A stretch of DNA of 64,000 nucleotides from Agaricicola taiwanensis (GTDB lineage Bacteria; Pseudomonadota; Alphaproteobacteria; Rhizobiales; Methylopilaceae): positions 62,001 to 126,000 of the forward strand of contig NZ_BMCP01000004.1 in assembly GCF_014635245.1 (NCBI RefSeq), written 5' to 3'. The translations under genes were made by a program, and so were the position numbers. This document shows, piece by piece, positions 48,604 through 57,887 of this stretch (within the stretch, counting starts at the first letter, position 1; the number at the start of each line of letters is the position of its first letter). The notes below the pieces were generated by a model, which searched no databases, was not told the DNA's origin, and was given only the letters and a program-made list of their open reading frames with translations.

Positions 48604-51048
48604 ATGCGGGTAAACATCTGGCTGATCCTTCTTGGCCTCGTGTTTCTCGCTTTCGGCGCTCCCATCCTTCTCGGTGGCATCTATCTCATCGTGCTCGGCG
48701 GGTCCTGGTATTACGCTCTGGCCGGGGCCGGGTTGGTCATCACGGCCTGGTTCCTGTTCCGGGGCGAACGCACGGCGCTCTGGACCTATGGTCTGACGTT
48801 TCTCTTCACCCTCGTTTGGGCGCTGTGGGAGGCCGGCTTCAACGCCTGGGCCCAGGTGCCGCGTCTCGTGGCGCCAACGGTCATGCTGGTGTTGGTCCTT
48901 ATCACGGCCCCGGCCTTGCGCGGGGGCGGCCGGTCGCACAAGGGCTTTGCCGCCGCTGCCGTGGCGCTTCTGCTCGCGGGCGGCGCGGTGGCGCTTCAGA
49001 AGGCGGAGTTCAGCGGATCAGCGCTGGCACAGCAAGGCGGCACCGCACCGGCCCCCAGCCCCTCGCCGGACACCGATTCCAGTCTCACGCCGCTCGCGCC
49101 GCCGGAAACGCCCGTGGCACCCGTGCCGGTCTCCGATCCCATGCCGGATGTGGGGGCCGACTGGCCGGCCTATGGCGGCACCCATCATGCGACCCGTTAT
49201 TCGCCTCTGTCGCGGATCACCAAGGAAAACGTCGGCTCGCTTGAGCGCGTCTGGCAATTTCGAACAGGGGACATGCCCAATGGCGACGAGCAGTTCTCCA
49301 ACCAGAACACGCCGCTGAAGATCGGCAACAGGCTCTTCGTCTGCTCGGCTCTGGGCAAGATCATCGCCCTCGATGCTGCGACCGGCCGACAGGTGTGGAC
49401 CTACGATCCGGAGGTCTCGCGCGAAGCGATCCCCTATAACGCCACCTGCCGCGGCCTCGCCTATTATGAAAGCCCCACACTGCCGCAAGGTGAACTATGT
49501 GCACGCCGCATCATCGGCGCGACGCTCGATGCGCGCCTGATCGCGGTCGATCTGAGTAACGGCCAGCCCTGTCCGGGCTTCGGCGTCAAGGGCGAGGTCG
49601 ATCTGACCGAGGGTATCGGCGAGACGGCGCCGGGCTTCTATTCCGTCACCTCCCCGGTCACGGTGGTGCGCAATATTGCGGTGGTTGGCGCGCAGGTGCT
49701 GGACGGGCAGCGACGCGATGCGCCCTCGGGCGTGGTGCGCGGCTACAACGCTGAAACCGGTGTCATGGAATGGGCCTGGGACATGGGCCGGCCCGGCGAA
49801 ACGGAAGCGCCGACGGACGGGGAGACCTATACGCGCGGCACACCCAACATGTGGACGATCGCCTCCGGCGACAATGAGTTGGGCCATGTCTATCTGCCTA
49901 TGGGCAATTCCGCCGTGGACTACTGGGGAGAAACCCGCTCGGAGGCCGAGCAGCGCTATTCCACGGCCATTGTCGCCCTCGACGTCACCACCGGCCAACC
50001 CGTCTGGCACTATCAGACCGTGCGCTACGACGTGTGGGACTACGATCTCGGCTCACAGGGCACGCTCATCGATTTTCCTACGCCAAGCGGGCCGGTGCCG
50101 GCGCTGATCCTGCCGACGAAGCTTGGTCAGTTCTTCATCTTCGATCGCCGCAACGGCAATCTCCTGGTCTCCGTCGAAGACCGGGCTGCCCCGCGTGGCG
50201 GAGTGGAGCCGGAACGGCTGTCGCCGACCCAGCCTTTCGTCACGGATTTCCCAACGCTGCTGAAACCGGACCTTGAAGAAAAGAACATGTGGGGGATGAC
50301 GCCGCTCGATCAGCTCTACTGCCGTATCCAGTTCCGGCAGGCCTCCTACGAGGGGATCTTCACGGCGCCAACAACCGATCGGCATTGGGTGCAATACCCC
50401 GGCTACAACGGCGGCTCGGACTGGGGCGGTGTCGCCATCGACGAGGGCCGGGGCATCATGATCGCCAATTACAACGACATGCCCAACCACAACCGGCTGA
50501 TCCCGAGGGAAGTGATCGAGCAGATGGACATCCGGCCCGTGGATGAGCCGCGAGACGAAGCAGAGCACACCCATCCGCGTATCGACCCTCAGGCGGGCAC
50601 GCCCTATGGCGTGGATGTGAATGCCGGCTGGCGCGTGCCGCTGACGGGCCTTCTGTGCAAGGAACCGCCCTATGGCGGCATCACCGCCATCGATCTGAAG
50701 ACACACGAGGTGCTGTGGGACAGGCCATTCGGCACGGCGCGCAAGAACGGCCCCTTCGGCATCCCGTCCATGCTGCCCTTCACCATCGGCACGCCGAACA
50801 ACGGCGGGGCGGTGGTCACGTCCAGCGGCCTGGTCTTCATCGCCGCGGCAACGGACGACCTCATCCGTGCCATCGATATCGAAACCGGTGAGGTGCTCTG
50901 GGAGGATGCGCTACCTGCCGGCGGACAGGCGAATCCCATGACCTATGAAGCGAACGGCCGGCAGTATGTGGTCATCGCCGCCGGCGGCCATTCCTTCATG
51001 GAGACGCCCATCGGGGATTTCGTCCTTGCCTATGCGCTTCCTGAGTGA
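48604..51048 (+). CDS. gcd: Membrane-bound PQQ-dependent glucose/quinate/shikimate-type dehydrogenase
   Basis: An 814-residue quinoprotein. Five N-terminal membrane helices (about residues 1-125) anchor it and carry the ubiquinone site. A Pro-rich linker (about 145-175) leads to an eight-bladed propeller starting at 'DWPAYGGTHHATRYSPL'. The propeller has Trp-docking repeats such as 'GQVWTYD', 'DVTTGQPVWHYQ' and 'TGEVLWEDALP'. It oxidises an aldose or cyclic polyol in the periplasm and passes electrons to ubiquinone. The length is typical for Gcd. No pqq genes are in the window. A perfect stress promoter and AGGAG site precede it, and the oxidase module follows. Confidence 0.92.
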   Translation: MRVNIWLILLGLVFLAFGAPILLGGIYLIVLGGSWYYALAGAGLVITAWFLFRGERTALWTYGLTFLFTLVWALWEAGFNAWAQVPRLVAPTVMLVLVLITAPALRGGGRSHKGFAAAAVALLLAGGAVALQKAEFSGSALAQQGGTAPAPSPSPDTDSSLTPLAPPETPVAPVPVSDPMPDVGADWPAYGGTHHATRYSPLSRITKENVGSLERVWQFRTGDMPNGDEQFSNQNTPLKIGNRLFVCSALGKIIALDAATGRQVWTYDPEVSREAIPYNATCRGLAYYESPTLPQGELCARRIIGATLDARLIAVDLSNGQPCPGFGVKGEVDLTEGIGETAPGFYSVTSPVTVVRNIAVVGAQVLDGQRRDAPSGVVRGYNAETGVMEWAWDMGRPGETEAPTDGETYTRGTPNMWTIASGDNELGHVYLPMGNSAVDYWGETRSEAEQRYSTAIVALDVTTGQPVWHYQTVRYDVWDYDLGSQGTLIDFPTPSGPVPALILPTKLGQFFIFDRRNGNLLVSVEDRAAPRGGVEPERLSPTQPFVTDFPTLLKPDLEEKNMWGMTPLDQLYCRIQFRQASYEGIFTAPTTDRHWVQYPGYNGGSDWGGVAIDEGRGIMIANYNDMPNHNRLIPREVIEQMDIRPVDEPRDEAEHTHPRIDPQAGTPYGVDVNAGWRVPLTGLLCKEPPYGGITAIDLKTHEVLWDRPFGTARKNGPFGIPSMLPFTIGTPNNGGAVVTSSGLVFIAAATDDLIRAIDIETGEVLWEDALPAGGQANPMTYEANGRQYVVIAAGGHSFMETPIGDFVLAYALPE

Positions 51049-51104
51049 GGGGCGGCGATGGGACCTGACGGCAGAACCGCCATTCCTGATGCGGGTGTTG
51101 TGCC

Positions 51105-51599
51105 GTGACGCTGGTCTGGCTCAAACTCGCTCACATCGCTGCGCTGGTGGTCTGGTGCGGTGGGCTCCTGCTGCTGCCCAGCCTGTTCGCGGAGCGCGGC
51201 AGGCTTCCGAAGGGGCCTGATCTGTGGCGGCTGCAACGATATGCCCGGCACGCCTATACGCAGCTCATCTGTCCGGCTGCTTTTGTTGCAGTTGCAACTG
51301 GTATCGGGCTGGTCTTCTATCAGGAGGTCTTCACCACCTGGTTTGCGCTGAAGCTTGCCTTCGTGGGGCTGCTGGTGGGCTTTCACATGCGACACGGCTT
51401 TCTCATCCTGAATGTCTTCGATGAGGACCGCCGCTACGCCCGCTGGCGCAGCCGGTTCGCGACGGCCATCACCACCGTGATCATCGCAGCCATCCTCTGG
51501 ATCGTGCTGGCCAAACCGCCCATCGCCTATCAGGTGCCGGACTGGCTGCGGCCGGGCGGACTTCAGTCCCTGTCCGAAACCATGATGCCGATGCCATGA
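51105..51599 (+). CDS. CopD/HemJ-like four-helix membrane protein
   Basis: 164 residues from a GTG start, with four hydrophobic helices. 'WLKLAHIAALVVWCGGLLLLP' and 'FALKLAFVGLLVGFHMRHG' carry conserved His residues of the CopD/HemJ-like group, which suggests haem or metal binding. It stands between gcd and the cytochrome oxidase genes, so an electron-transfer or haem/copper-supply role is likely. Its 3' end overlaps the convergent DUF2231 gene by 37 bp. Confidence 0.72.
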   Translation: MTLVWLKLAHIAALVVWCGGLLLLPSLFAERGRLPKGPDLWRLQRYARHAYTQLICPAAFVAVATGIGLVFYQEVFTTWFALKLAFVGLLVGFHMRHGFLILNVFDEDRRYARWRSRFATAITTVIIAAILWIVLAKPPIAYQVPDWLRPGGLQSLSETMMPMP

Positions 51600-52048
51600 T
51601 CGAACACGAGCTTGCCGCCGTGCCATCCGGCGACGCCGACAAAGATGCTGGCCAGCACGGAAAGCGCCAGGCCGAGCGGCAGCACGGCGGCCTGGTGATC
51701 CTCGATCCGCACGCCCCAATTGGTGCCGGCGATCGCCAGCAGCGTCATGGCGGCGACGGCATGGGTCCAGCTTGCTGCCCGCTTGCGGATGCCCGGCACG
51801 AGCAACAGTTCCGCCGTGCCGGAGAGCCCCGCGACAATGCCGAGAAAGAAGGCGAAGCCGCTCGACCACAGCGCGGCACGCGTCCAGAACGGATCGGCCG
51901 AATACCAGTAGAAGAGGTCGCACCCGAGTGTGGCGATCACCAGCGCTATGGGGAAGGACACCGACATGGCGTGGATCGGATGACCAGCCACGGCAACCGT
52001 CGAACTGGCATCATGTTCGGTGACTTCCTGAACGACGGGGCTGGTCAC
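51563..52048 (-). CDS. DUF2231 membrane protein
   Basis: 161 residues from GTG 52048, with a GGAG site 8 nt upstream. It has four hydrophobic helices, the family 'GHPIHAMSVSFPIALVIAT' with two His near helix 1, and a further helix pair around 'GFAFFLGIVAGLSG'. DUF2231 proteins occur near respiratory and cytochrome genes. It is on the strand opposite to the oxidase genes and overlaps the CopD-like gene tail to tail. Function unknown. Confidence 0.78.
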   Translation of the reverse strand: MTSPVVQEVTEHDASSTVAVAGHPIHAMSVSFPIALVIATLGCDLFYWYSADPFWTRAALWSSGFAFFLGIVAGLSGTAELLLVPGIRKRAASWTHAVAAMTLLAIAGTNWGVRIEDHQAAVLPLGLALSVLASIFVGVAGWHGGKLVFDHGIGIMVSDRD

Positions 52049-52087
52049 AAGGGAACTCCTTTCGGCAGGGCGCGGGCTGGAACGGCG

Positions 52088-52780
52088 GTGGCCGCGCCTC
52101 TGCCAACGATTCAGGCCCGGTATTGGTTCATGCTGCCCGCAGCCGCGATGGGCGGCGGATGCAGCGGTCCGCTCTCCACGCTCGATCCGGCGGGGCCCAA
52201 CGCTGTCTCCGTGGCCCATCTGTGGTGGATGATGCTGGCCGGTGCCGCTGCCATCCTCGCGCTGGTCATCATCCTGTTCCTCGTCGCCTTCGTTCGCCGT
52301 GACGAGAGGGGACCGGTGCGGGAAAGGCTCTGGATCGGCGTCGGCGGCTTCGCGTTTCCGGTCGTCGTCTTGAGCGTGCTCCTGGTCTACGCCCTGCTGC
52401 GGGGCGAGGAACTGCTGCCGCGCGGGTCCGCGCCGGGAGCGATCACCATCGATGCCGTCTCACGCCAGTTCTCCTGGGAGTTCCGGACCGGTGGTCGGCT
52501 TGAGAGCTCCGGCCGGCTGATCATACCGACCGGCCGGGCGGTGGATGTGCGCGTCACCAGCGAAGACGTCATCCACAGCTTCTGGATCCCGCGCCTCGGC
52601 GGCAAGATCGACGCCATTCCCGGCCATGTGAATGTGGTCCGGCTCACGGCGGACGTCCCGGGCATCTATCGCGGGCAATGCGCGGAATATTGCGGCACCG
52701 GGCATTCCGGTATGTCCTTCGAGGTCGAGGCACTGGAGCCAGCGGCCTATGACCGCCGCATGGCCGGAGCGGCGCCATGA
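52088..52780 (+). CDS. coxB: Cytochrome c oxidase subunit II
   Basis: About 230 residues. Two membrane helices ('VAHLWWMMLAGAAAILALVII' region and 'FAFPVVVLSVLLVYALL') are followed by a periplasmic cupredoxin domain. The CuA ligands are complete: His in 'VIHSFWIPRLGGK', then C-x3-C-x3-H-x2-M in 'CAEYCGTGHSGM'. There is no fused cytochrome c domain. A Cys in 'GGGCSGPL' near residue 25 may be a lipoprotein site. The start is uncertain (GTG 52088 or ATG 52130; neither has a good site). It overlaps subunit I by 4 bp. Confidence 0.9.
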   Translation: MAAPLPTIQARYWFMLPAAAMGGGCSGPLSTLDPAGPNAVSVAHLWWMMLAGAAAILALVIILFLVAFVRRDERGPVRERLWIGVGGFAFPVVVLSVLLVYALLRGEELLPRGSAPGAITIDAVSRQFSWEFRTGGRLESSGRLIIPTGRAVDVRVTSEDVIHSFWIPRLGGKIDAIPGHVNVVRLTADVPGIYRGQCAEYCGTGHSGMSFEVEALEPAAYDRRMAGAAP

Positions 52781-55275
52781 GCGGGGAGATATCGCCGATC
52801 CGCCTTCACAAGGAGCTGTCGCGTATCTGGGGCACGCCTCCGGGCTGGGCGCGGCTGTCGGCGGTCAACCACACCGTCGTCGGCCGGCGCTTCATGCTGG
52901 CGGCCTTCATCTTCTTCGCCATCGGCGGCCTGCTGGCGATGATCATCCGCGTGCAGCTCGCGACGCCGGAAAGCACCTTCATCGGCCCCGAGATCTACGG
53001 CCAGATCTTCACCATGCACGGCACGGTGATGATGTTCCTCTTCGCCATCCCGATGTTCGAGGGCATGGCTCTCTATCTCCTGCCCAAGATGCTGGGCTCG
53101 CGCGATCTCGCCTTCCCCCGCCTCAGCGCCTATGGCTTCTGGTGCTATGTCTTCGGCGGTTCGATCCTGATCCTGGCGCTTCTCGCCGGTGTGGCTCCCG
53201 ATGCCGGCTGGTTCATGTACACGCCCTTGAGTTCTGGCCGTTATTCCCCCGGCATCAATGCCGATGTCTGGCTGATCGGCATCACCTTCGTGGAGATCTC
53301 GGCCATCGGGGCGGCCATCGAGATCGTGGTGACGATCCTGAAGCTGCGCGCACCGGGCATGTCGCTGGCGCGCATGCCCATCATGGCCTGGTATCTCCTC
53401 GTTACCGCGCTCATGATGCTGGTGGGCTTTCCGCCGCTGATCCTGGGGTCGATCCTGCTGGAGGTGGAGCGGGCCTTCGACTGGCCTTTCTTCGATCCCA
53501 CGCGCGGCGGCGACGCCCTGTTGTGGCAGCACCTCTTCTGGCTGTTCGGCCATCCGGAGGTCTATATCATCTTCCTCCCGGCGGCCGGCGCCGTCTCCAT
53601 GATCCTGCCGGTGCTGGCACGCCATCCGCTGATTGGCCACAACTGGATCGTGGTGAGCGTGATCGGGGTTGGCTTCCTCAGCTTCGGGCTTTGGGTGCAT
53701 CACATGTTTACCGTCGGCATCCCGCATCTTGGGCAGGCGTTCTTTTCGGCCGCCAGCATGCTGGTCGCCATTCCGACAGGGGTGCAGATCTTCGCCTGGC
53801 TCGGCACACTGATGGCCGGTCGTCCGCAGCGCGTTCTGCCGATGCTGTTCCTGTTCGGCTTCTTCTTCGTCTTCGTCCTCGGCGGCCTCACCGGGGTCAT
53901 GCTGGCGGTGGTGCCGTTCAACTGGCAGGCTCACGACACCCACTTCGTGGTGGCGCATCTGCATTATGTGCTGGTTGGAGGTTTCATTTTCCCCATGCTG
54001 GCGGCGGCCTATTACTGGCTGCCGCATCTGACCGGGCGCGAGACATCGTATCACCTAGGATATGTGTCCTTCTGGCTGATCTTCATCGGCTTCAACGTCA
54101 CCTTCTTCCTGATGCACCTCACCGGCCTTCGCGGCATGCCGCGGCGCATCGAGGCCTATCCGGCGGAGCTCGGCTGGGAGACGCTCAATCTCATCTCCTC
54201 CGTCGGCGGCTTCCTCATGGCCATCGGTTTTGCCCTCTTTGCCACCGATGTGACGCTGCAAATGCTCTACGGGCGCCGGGCAAGGCGCAATCCATGGCGG
54301 GCGGAGACGCTGGAATGGGCGACGCCGGTGCCGCCCACCAGCTATGCCTTCGCCTCCCTTCCCGTCGTCGGCAGCCGCCGACCGCTCGAGGACGATCCTG
54401 ATCTGCCGCGAAAGCTCGCCGCTGGAGAGGGCTACCTCGGCTTTGCCCGCAACAATTGGATGGAGGTGCTCAGCGTCTCCACAGGCGGAGGCGACATCGA
54501 CCACCTCGTGATGCTGCCAAGGCGGACCTTCCTGCCACTGTGGACGGCCCTTGCGACCGGCGTGTTCTTCCTCGGCCTCCTCTTCAAGCTCTACTGGCTG
54601 AGCGGCATCGGGCTCATTGTCACGGTTGGGCTGTTGTTGCGCTGGACCAAGGGCATGGGCCTTCAGCGCGACCATGGACCATTAGAGATCGGGCGAGGCG
54701 AAAGTGCCCTTGCCCATTATGAAGCGGATTATCCGCCCTCGCGCTGGGCCATGATCTTCGCGCTTCTTGCCGATGGCATCCTCTTTGGGAGTCTTGCCTT
54801 CGCGCTCCTGTTCCTCTGGGTGGTGGCGCCGGCCTGGCCCCCCGCCGATCTCATCTCCGGCGGATGGCTGCAGGCTTTCGCGCTCATGGCAGGCCTGGGC
54901 GCTTCCGCCATGCTGACGCGGCGCGCCATCCGCTCCGGCGATGATGCCACGCCGCGCGAACGATCCCTGCTCCTCGCCGCGGCAACAGGCCTGATGGCCG
55001 TGGCTGCGGCGGCGCTCTTCTTCATGAGCGTCCTGCCTGATCCCACCCGGCACGCCTATGCCGCGGTGACGGCGGCGCTGGTCGTCTACTGCCTCGTCCA
55101 TGCCGCCGTAGGCGTGATCTTTTCCGCCTATGGGCTCTACCGCAGCAAGACGGGTTATGTGTCGGCCGCGCGGCGGCTCGACCTTGTCATCGCCCAGCAC
55201 TGGCACGATTACACCTTCGCGACGGCTCTGATCGCCATGGTGCTCGTCCTTGTCGTTCCCATGGTGATGACATGA
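52777..55275 (+). CDS. coxA: Cytochrome c oxidase subunit I fused to subunit III
   Basis: An 832-residue haem-copper oxidase. The subunit I part (about 1-500) keeps all metal ligands: His81, His394 and His396 for the haems; His259, His308 and His309 for CuB; and Tyr263 of 'GHPEVY' for the His-Tyr link. The D-channel Asp110 ('SRDLAFPRL') is present. The K-channel Lys of the 'TGxKxF' motif is Gln337 ('PTGVQIFAW'). From about residue 560 a subunit III-like part follows with several helices. It couples cytochrome c oxidation to oxygen reduction in the inner membrane. The start overlaps coxB (ATGA), and the end overlaps the next gene by 4 bp. Confidence 0.93.
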   Translation: MSGEISPIRLHKELSRIWGTPPGWARLSAVNHTVVGRRFMLAAFIFFAIGGLLAMIIRVQLATPESTFIGPEIYGQIFTMHGTVMMFLFAIPMFEGMALYLLPKMLGSRDLAFPRLSAYGFWCYVFGGSILILALLAGVAPDAGWFMYTPLSSGRYSPGINADVWLIGITFVEISAIGAAIEIVVTILKLRAPGMSLARMPIMAWYLLVTALMMLVGFPPLILGSILLEVERAFDWPFFDPTRGGDALLWQHLFWLFGHPEVYIIFLPAAGAVSMILPVLARHPLIGHNWIVVSVIGVGFLSFGLWVHHMFTVGIPHLGQAFFSAASMLVAIPTGVQIFAWLGTLMAGRPQRVLPMLFLFGFFFVFVLGGLTGVMLAVVPFNWQAHDTHFVVAHLHYVLVGGFIFPMLAAAYYWLPHLTGRETSYHLGYVSFWLIFIGFNVTFFLMHLTGLRGMPRRIEAYPAELGWETLNLISSVGGFLMAIGFALFATDVTLQMLYGRRARRNPWRAETLEWATPVPPTSYAFASLPVVGSRRPLEDDPDLPRKLAAGEGYLGFARNNWMEVLSVSTGGGDIDHLVMLPRRTFLPLWTALATGVFFLGLLFKLYWLSGIGLIVTVGLLLRWTKGMGLQRDHGPLEIGRGESALAHYEADYPPSRWAMIFALLADGILFGSLAFALLFLWVVAPAWPPADLISGGWLQAFALMAGLGASAMLTRRAIRSGDDATPRERSLLLAAATGLMAVAAAALFFMSVLPDPTRHAYAAVTAALVVYCLVHAAVGVIFSAYGLYRSKTGYVSAARRLDLVIAQHWHDYTFATALIAMVLVLVVPMVMT

Positions 55276-55577
55276 CCAGCGGATTGAGGGCGATTGCCGG
55301 TTTCCTGATCTGGGCATCGGCTCTGTCCCTGCTCTATGGCACGCTGTCGCTCGCCTGCGCCTGGGGTCTCGGCCCGGCCGTTACGCTCGCCGTTCTCCTC
55401 ATCCTGTGGCTGGCCCACCTGGCCCTCGGGGGCGCGATCCTGATCGGCGATGTCCGTTTCGCGCGCGGCCAGGACGCGGGCTTCGGCCAACGCCTTTCGC
55501 TGGGCGCGAACGCCGCCGCGCTGGGCGCCACCCTCTTTACGGGGTTGCCGATCGTGATCGCATCCCCCACCTGCTGA
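55272..55577 (+). CDS. Small membrane protein at the end of the oxidase operon
   Basis: 101 residues with three hydrophobic helices ('AIAGFLIWASALSLLYGTL', 'VTLAVLLILWLAHLALGGA', and a third near the C-terminus). The 4-bp overlap with coxA points to a subunit or assembly partner of the oxidase. No named family was recognised. A C-terminal Cys ends the protein. Confidence 0.75.
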   Translation: MTSGLRAIAGFLIWASALSLLYGTLSLACAWGLGPAVTLAVLLILWLAHLALGGAILIGDVRFARGQDAGFGQRLSLGANAAALGATLFTGLPIVIASPTC

Positions 55578-55686
55578 TGGTGCCTCATGATCGTCAAACC
55601 GTCGCGATCAGGCGCTAAGGTTGGTTGACGTGGTGGCGGGCCTCTGGCACCCCATAGCGGTTTCAGGGAAACAAGGCTTCTTGTCC

Positions 55687-56934
55687 ATGGACATGACATC
55701 GCATCGCTCGGACCGTCGGATCACCCACGGCGTTCGCGTCGGCCAGGTGACGGTTGGCGGCGGAGCACCCGTTGTCGTCCAGTCCATGACAAACACCGAC
55801 ACCGCCGACATCGAGGGCACCGTGCGGCAGACGGCGGCACTGTGGCGCGCCGGATCGGAGCTGGTGCGCATCACGGTGGACCGGGACGAGGCGGCGGCGG
55901 CGGTGCCTATCATCCGCGAGAAGCTCGAGCGCATGGGCATCAACGTGCCGCTGGTGGGCGACTTCCACTACATCGGCCACAAGCTTCTGGCAGATCATCC
56001 AGCCTGTGCCGCGGCGTTGGCGAAGTACCGGATCAATCCCGGCAACGTCGGCTTCAAGGACAAGAAAGACAAGCATTTCGCCCAGATCATCGAGATCGCC
56101 ATGGCGAACGACAAGCCTGTGCGCATCGGTGGCAACTGGGGCTCGCTCGACGGCGAACTCTTGACGCGGCTGATGAATGAGAACGCCGCCAGCGCCAACC
56201 CGATGGACGCGCGCGACGTCACCCGCGAGGCGCTTGTGCAGTCGGTGCTGATCGCCGCCGAGCGTGCGGTCGAGCTGGGCATGAGCCGTGAGAAGATCAT
56301 CCTCTCCGCCAAGGTGTCGGCGGTGCAGGACCTCATCGCGGTCTATCGCATGATGGCGGAACGCTCTGATTTCGCCCTGCACCTCGGCCTCACCGAGGCT
56401 GGCATGGGGTCGAAGGGCATCGTGGCTTCTTCCGCCGCCATGGGCGTGCTGCTGCAACAGGGCATCGGCGACACGATCCGTGTCTCGCTGACGCCGGAGC
56501 CGGGCGGCGATCGCACCCTGGAGGTGCAGGTGGCGCAGGAGATTCTGCAGACCATGGGCTTCCGCAGTTTCATCCCGCTGATCGCGGCCTGTCCGGGATG
56601 CGGCCGCACGACCTCCACGGTGTTCCAGGAGCTGGCGCAGGACGTACAGTCCTACGTGCGGGACCGGATGCCGGAGTGGAAGACGCTTTATCCGGGCGCC
56701 GAGGTGCTCAAGGTCGCGGTCATGGGCTGCATCGTCAACGGACCGGGCGAGTCCAAACATGCCGACATCGGCATTTCGCTGCCCGGCACCGGCGAGGAGC
56801 CGACGGCGCCTGTCTTCATCGACGGCAAGAAGGTGGCGACCCTGCGCGGGCCCACCTTGACCACCGATTTCAAGGTGATGGTGGAAGATTACGTGGCGCG
56901 CCGGTTCGGCGTCGGCCGCGACGCCGCCGAATAA
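55687..56934 (+). CDS. ispG: 4-hydroxy-3-methylbut-2-en-1-yl diphosphate synthase IspG
   Basis: A 415-residue [4Fe-4S] enzyme of the non-mevalonate isoprenoid pathway, converting MEcPP to HMBPP. The cluster cysteines are Cys302, Cys305 ('CPGCGRT') and Cys348 ('GCIVNGPGE'), with the TIM-barrel N-terminus '[15 protein letters not shown]'. ATG 55687 gives the usual N-terminus; an in-frame ATG/GTG 66 nt upstream adds non-conserved residues. It is convergent with the prenyl synthase gene of the same pathway, 12 bp apart. Confidence 0.96.
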   Translation: MDMTSHRSDRRITHGVRVGQVTVGGGAPVVVQSMTNTDTADIEGTVRQTAALWRAGSELVRITVDRDEAAAAVPIIREKLERMGINVPLVGDFHYIGHKLLADHPACAAALAKYRINPGNVGFKDKKDKHFAQIIEIAMANDKPVRIGGNWGSLDGELLTRLMNENAASANPMDARDVTREALVQSVLIAAERAVELGMSREKIILSAKVSAVQDLIAVYRMMAERSDFALHLGLTEAGMGSKGIVASSAAMGVLLQQGIGDTIRVSLTPEPGGDRTLEVQVAQEILQTMGFRSFIPLIAACPGCGRTTSTVFQELAQDVQSYVRDRMPEWKTLYPGAEVLKVAVMGCIVNGPGESKHADIGISLPGTGEEPTAPVFIDGKKVATLRGPTLTTDFKVMVEDYVARRFGVGRDAAE

Positions 56935-56946
56935 CCCTCGTTCTCC

Positions 56947-57873
56947 TCAGCTCTTGCGTTCCGCCACGAAATGCGCGGTGGCGCGGAGCACGTCGGCATT
57001 TTCCCCGAAATCGTGCAAGGCCTCTTCGGCATGGCGCACGAGTGCGCTGAGATGTTGGCGCGCGTGCTCGACGCCCCAGAGAGAGGGGAGCGTTGCCTTG
57101 CCTTGTCCTGCATCCTTCCCCGCGGCCTTGCCCAGCACCTCGGCGGTGCTCTCAAGATCCAGAAGGTCGTCGGCGATCTGAAAGGCGGCACCGAGCGTGC
57201 GGCCGAAATGGGTGAGGGCGAGACGCTGTTCAGGCTTTGCCTCACCCAGTATGGCGCCCATTTCCACCGAGGCGGCAAGAAGGGCACCGGTCTTCATGGC
57301 CTGAAGCTGGGCGATCTTATCCTCCGTCAAGGCCGCTTCCGTCGATGAGAAACGCCCCTCGGCGGCGAGATCCAGCATCTGGCCCCCCACCATGCCGCCG
57401 ATGCCGACTGCCCGGGAGAGGGCGCGGACAAGGTCGATGCGCAGACGTGGATCGGGTTCCGTCGCCTCGTCCGACAGCACATCGAAGGCAAGAGTGAGCA
57501 GTGCATCGCCCGCCAGAATGGCGGTCGCCTCATCGAAGGCCTTGTGCACCGTCGGCTTCCCGCGCCTGAGATCGTCGTTGTCCATGGCCGGCAGGTCATC
57601 GTGGACGAGACTATAGCCGTGGAGGAGCTCGACGGCGGCCGCCGCCCGCAGCGCGCCCTCGTCGGCGGCGCCGAACAGGCGGGCGGTCTCCATCAGGAGG
57701 AAGGGGCGCAGGCGCTTGCCGCCCCCTAAGATCGCATGCCGCATGGCCTCCAGGAGCCGCGCCGGACGTTCTGCCTCATTCTCCCGAAGATTGCTGGAAA
57801 GGATGTCGTCGAGAACCTTTTCCAGGGAAGACGCATTTGCGTCCATCCGGGAGACAAGATCGTGTATGGACAA
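56947..57873 (-). CDS. ispA: Farnesyl/geranylgeranyl diphosphate synthase family protein
   Basis: A 308-residue polyprenyl synthetase. The first Asp-rich motif is 'HDDLPAMDNDD' and the second 'QIADDLLD', with Gly-Lys-Arg in 'GGGKRLRPFL'. The length fits IspA-type short-chain synthases. The start is TTG 57873 or ATG 57846; neither has a strong ribosome site. It overlaps the upstream region of mtgA head to head. With ispG it places isoprenoid precursor supply here. Confidence 0.92.
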   Translation of the reverse strand: MSIHDLVSRMDANASSLEKVLDDILSSNLRENEAERPARLLEAMRHAILGGGKRLRPFLLMETARLFGAADEGALRAAAAVELLHGYSLVHDDLPAMDNDDLRRGKPTVHKAFDEATAILAGDALLTLAFDVLSDEATEPDPRLRIDLVRALSRAVGIGGMVGGQMLDLAAEGRFSSTEAALTEDKIAQLQAMKTGALLAASVEMGAILGEAKPEQRLALTHFGRTLGAAFQIADDLLDLESTAEVLGKAAGKDAGQGKATLPSLWGVEHARQHLSALVRHAEEALHDFGENADVLRATAHFVAERKS

Positions 57874-57887
57874 GGGAAGCTGACCTC

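Noticed and set aside
52632-54401. 589-codon open frame on the plus strand
   Set aside because: Out-of-frame reading of the oxidase subunit I gene with Arg/His/Ala-rich composition. The true frame keeps all haem ligands.
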